Assembly (NCBI RefSeq): GCF_040685555.1
Contig: NZ_JBFBIK010000004.1
Location: 1-64,000 of the forward strand
DNA: 64,000 bases
Direction of reading: 5' to 3'
Source of the DNA: Sphaerisporangium sp040685555
GTDB taxonomy: Bacteria > Actinomycetota > Actinomycetes > Streptosporangiales > Streptosporangiaceae
Under the pieces are notes generated by a model, which ran no database searches, was not told the origin of the DNA, and saw only the letters and a program-made list of their open reading frames with translations. Positions 62,552-64,000 of this stretch are shown here, piece by piece (within the stretch, counting starts at the first letter, position 1; each line of letters starts with the position of its first letter). The position numbers were made by a program, and so were the translations under genes.

Positions 62552-63712
62552 ATGGGCACGCCGGTGATCGTCGAGGCCGTACGCACCCCGATCGGCAAGC
62601 GCAACGGCTGGCTGGCGGGGCTCAAACCCCAGGCCCTGCTGGCGACGGCCATGAGGGGCGTGGTCGACAAGTCCGGCGTCGACCCCTCCACCATCGGCCA
62701 GGCGTTCGCCGGGTGCGTGACCCAGGCAGGCGAGCAGGGCGGGCACATCGGCCGCTACGCCTGGCTCTACGCCGGCCTGCCGTACCAGACGGGCGTGACC
62801 ACGGTCGACGCCCAGTGCGGGTCGTCCCAGCAGGCCGTCCACCTGGTCGCGGCGCTCATCCAGGCGGGCGTCATCGACGCCGGCGTCGCCTGCGGCGTCG
62901 AGGCCATGAGCCGCCAGCCGCTCGGCAGCAACGTGCTCCCCGCCAAGCCCCGGCCCGAAGACTGGTCCATCGACATGCCCGACCAGTTCACCGCCGCGGA
63001 GCGCATCGCCAGGCGGCGCGGGCTCACGCGCGAGCGGCTCGACGCGTTCGGCGCCAGATCACAGCAGCGCGCCGCCAAGGCGTGGGCCGACGGCCGGTTC
63101 GAGCGCGAGATCATCCCGGTCACCGCCCCCGTGCTGGGCGAGGACGGGCAGGCGACCGGCGAGAGCCGCACGGTCTCCAGGGACCAGGGCCTGCGCGACA
63201 CCACGGCCGAGGGGCTCGCCAGGTTGAAGCCGGTGCTCGGCGAGAACGCGTTACACACGGCGGGCACGTCGTCCCAGATCTCCGACGGCGCGGCGGCCGT
63301 GCTGCTGATGAGCGAGGAGGCCGCCGCGAGGCAGGGCCTGCGCCCGCGCGCCCGCATCCTGGCCCAGGCGCTGGTCGGCGCCGAGCCGTACTACCACCTG
63401 GACGGCCCGGTGGACGCCACCGCCAAGGTGCTGGCCATGTCGGGCATGAAGGTGGCCGACATCGACAGGTTCGAGGTGAACGAGGCGTTCGCCGCCGTCG
63501 TGCTGTCCTGGGCAACCGTCCACCAGCCGGACATGGACGCCGTCAACGTGAGCGGCGGGGCCATCGCGCTCGGCCACCCAGTGGGCGCCACAGGCTCACG
63601 CCTGATCACCACGGCCCTCCACGAGCTGGAGAGATCCGACTCCTCGACCGCCCTGGTCTCGATGTGCGCCGGAGGCGCCCTCGCCACCGCCACCGTTCTC
63701 GAGCGCGTGTGA
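62552..63712 (+). CDS. fadA5: Steroid beta-ketothiolase (FadA5/FadA6-like)
   Basis: The 386-residue thiolase has nucleophile Cys89 in VDAQCGSSQQA, His342 in IALGHPVGATGS and Cys372 in SMCAGGALATATVLE. MSRQPLGSNVLPAKPRPED is the loop region typical of the thiolases that act on steroid side chains. FadA5 cleaves the beta-keto C24 and similar chains, giving acetyl-CoA. The gene follows kstR by 51 bp with a KstR site in between and GAGGAGG as ribosome site. FadA6, acting on ring fragments, is the main alternative. Confidence 0.88.
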   Translation: MGTPVIVEAVRTPIGKRNGWLAGLKPQALLATAMRGVVDKSGVDPSTIGQAFAGCVTQAGEQGGHIGRYAWLYAGLPYQTGVTTVDAQCGSSQQAVHLVAALIQAGVIDAGVACGVEAMSRQPLGSNVLPAKPRPEDWSIDMPDQFTAAERIARRRGLTRERLDAFGARSQQRAAKAWADGRFEREIIPVTAPVLGEDGQATGESRTVSRDQGLRDTTAEGLARLKPVLGENALHTAGTSSQISDGAAAVLLMSEEAAARQGLRPRARILAQALVGAEPYYHLDGPVDATAKVLAMSGMKVADIDRFEVNEAFAAVVLSWATVHQPDMDAVNVSGGAIALGHPVGATGSRLITTALHELERSDSSTALVSMCAGGALATATVLERV

Positions 63713-64000
63713 AGACGCGCCGCAGGCCGTACAGCGCGCAGCGGCCCGCCGATCTCGGCGGCGGGGTGTGGAGCGTCCCGGTGCCGATCCCCGGCAACCC
63801 CCTCGGGTACACGCTCGTGTACGCCGTCGAGTCCCCCTCAGGGCCGGTGCTCGTCGACGCGGGGTGGAACCACGAGGACGCCTGGCTGGCGCTTCGAGAC
63901 GGGCTCGCCACCCTGGGCATCGACGTCCGTACGGTGCGCGGGGTGGTCGTCACCCACCACCATCCCGACCACGCGGGGCTCGCCGGGCGGGTGCGCGAGG
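63709..64000 (+). CDS. MBL-fold hydrolase, cut by the window end
   Basis: The GTG start overlaps the thiolase stop (GTGTGA). The visible 97 residues include YTLVYAVESPSGPVLVDAGW and VRGVVVTHHHPDHAGLAGRV, the HxHxDH zinc motif of metallo-beta-lactamase fold enzymes. A thioesterase or lactonase activity in the steroid pathway is possible, given the coupling to fadA5; the rest of the protein is outside the window. Confidence 0.88.
   Translation, partial: MKTRRRPYSAQRPADLGGGVWSVPVPIPGNPLGYTLVYAVESPSGPVLVDAGWNHEDAWLALRDGLATLGIDVRTVRGVVVTHHHPDHAGLAGRVRE

Overview
The window is high-GC actinobacterial DNA. Gene families point to the Streptosporangiaceae or a close relative: a GlgE-type alpha-glucan pathway, mycothiol-dependent enzyme families, several leaderless promoters, many Ser/Thr kinases, and a KstR-controlled steroid side-chain operon. 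This assignment is inferred from gene content only.

Layout. (1) 1-5.6 kb is a graveyard of mobile and defence DNA: a NYN-domain gene, a dead tyrosine integrase, remnants of a TPR regulator, of a HigB/HigA toxin-antitoxin pair and of a type I restriction system, plus one intact XRE-type regulator. (2) 5.6-12 kb: MerR regulator with a cysteine desulfurase; TetR regulator with an MFS exporter; etfBA. (3) 12-17.5 kb: three Ser/Thr kinase genes in a row. (4) 17.9-22.5 kb: a tight five-gene operon (coiled coil, QueC-like PP-loop enzyme, M55 D-aminopeptidase, Tat-exported flavin amine oxidase, YbaK deacylase) with no obvious known pathway. (5) 22.5-38.2 kb: an enoyl-CoA hydratase, then alpha-glucan metabolism: GT4 glycosyltransferase, debranching enzyme and phosphorylase on the minus strand; GlgE, TreS, maltokinase, a small anchored protein and GlgB on the plus strand. 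TreS makes maltose, Mak phosphorylates it, GlgE polymerises it, GlgB branches the product, and phosphorylase and debranching enzyme can take it apart. (6) 38-47 kb: SppA, cupin/MarR pair, a DUF262 protein with a truncated ATPase partner, Rrf2/AhpD pair, mycothiol-type enzyme, flavin reductase, a BrnT-like toxin-antitoxin pair and a lipoprotein. (7) 47-55 kb: secreted S15 peptidase, a betaine/choline-type ABC importer, and a membrane-anchored sigma-factor-like protein. (8) 55-64 kb: an intact igr-type cholesterol side-chain operon (CoA ligase, ChsE1, ChsE2, ChsH2, ChsH1, Ltp2) read leftwards, opposite a KstR-like regulator, a FadA5-like thiolase and the start of an MBL-fold hydrolase. Matches to the known KstR binding pattern lie in front of both arms.

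No rRNA or tRNA gene, CRISPR array, intact insertion sequence or replication origin was recognised. The most useful leads are the five-gene QueC-like/M55/amine-oxidase operon, the KstR regulon segment, and the truncated DUF262-ATPase defence locus.
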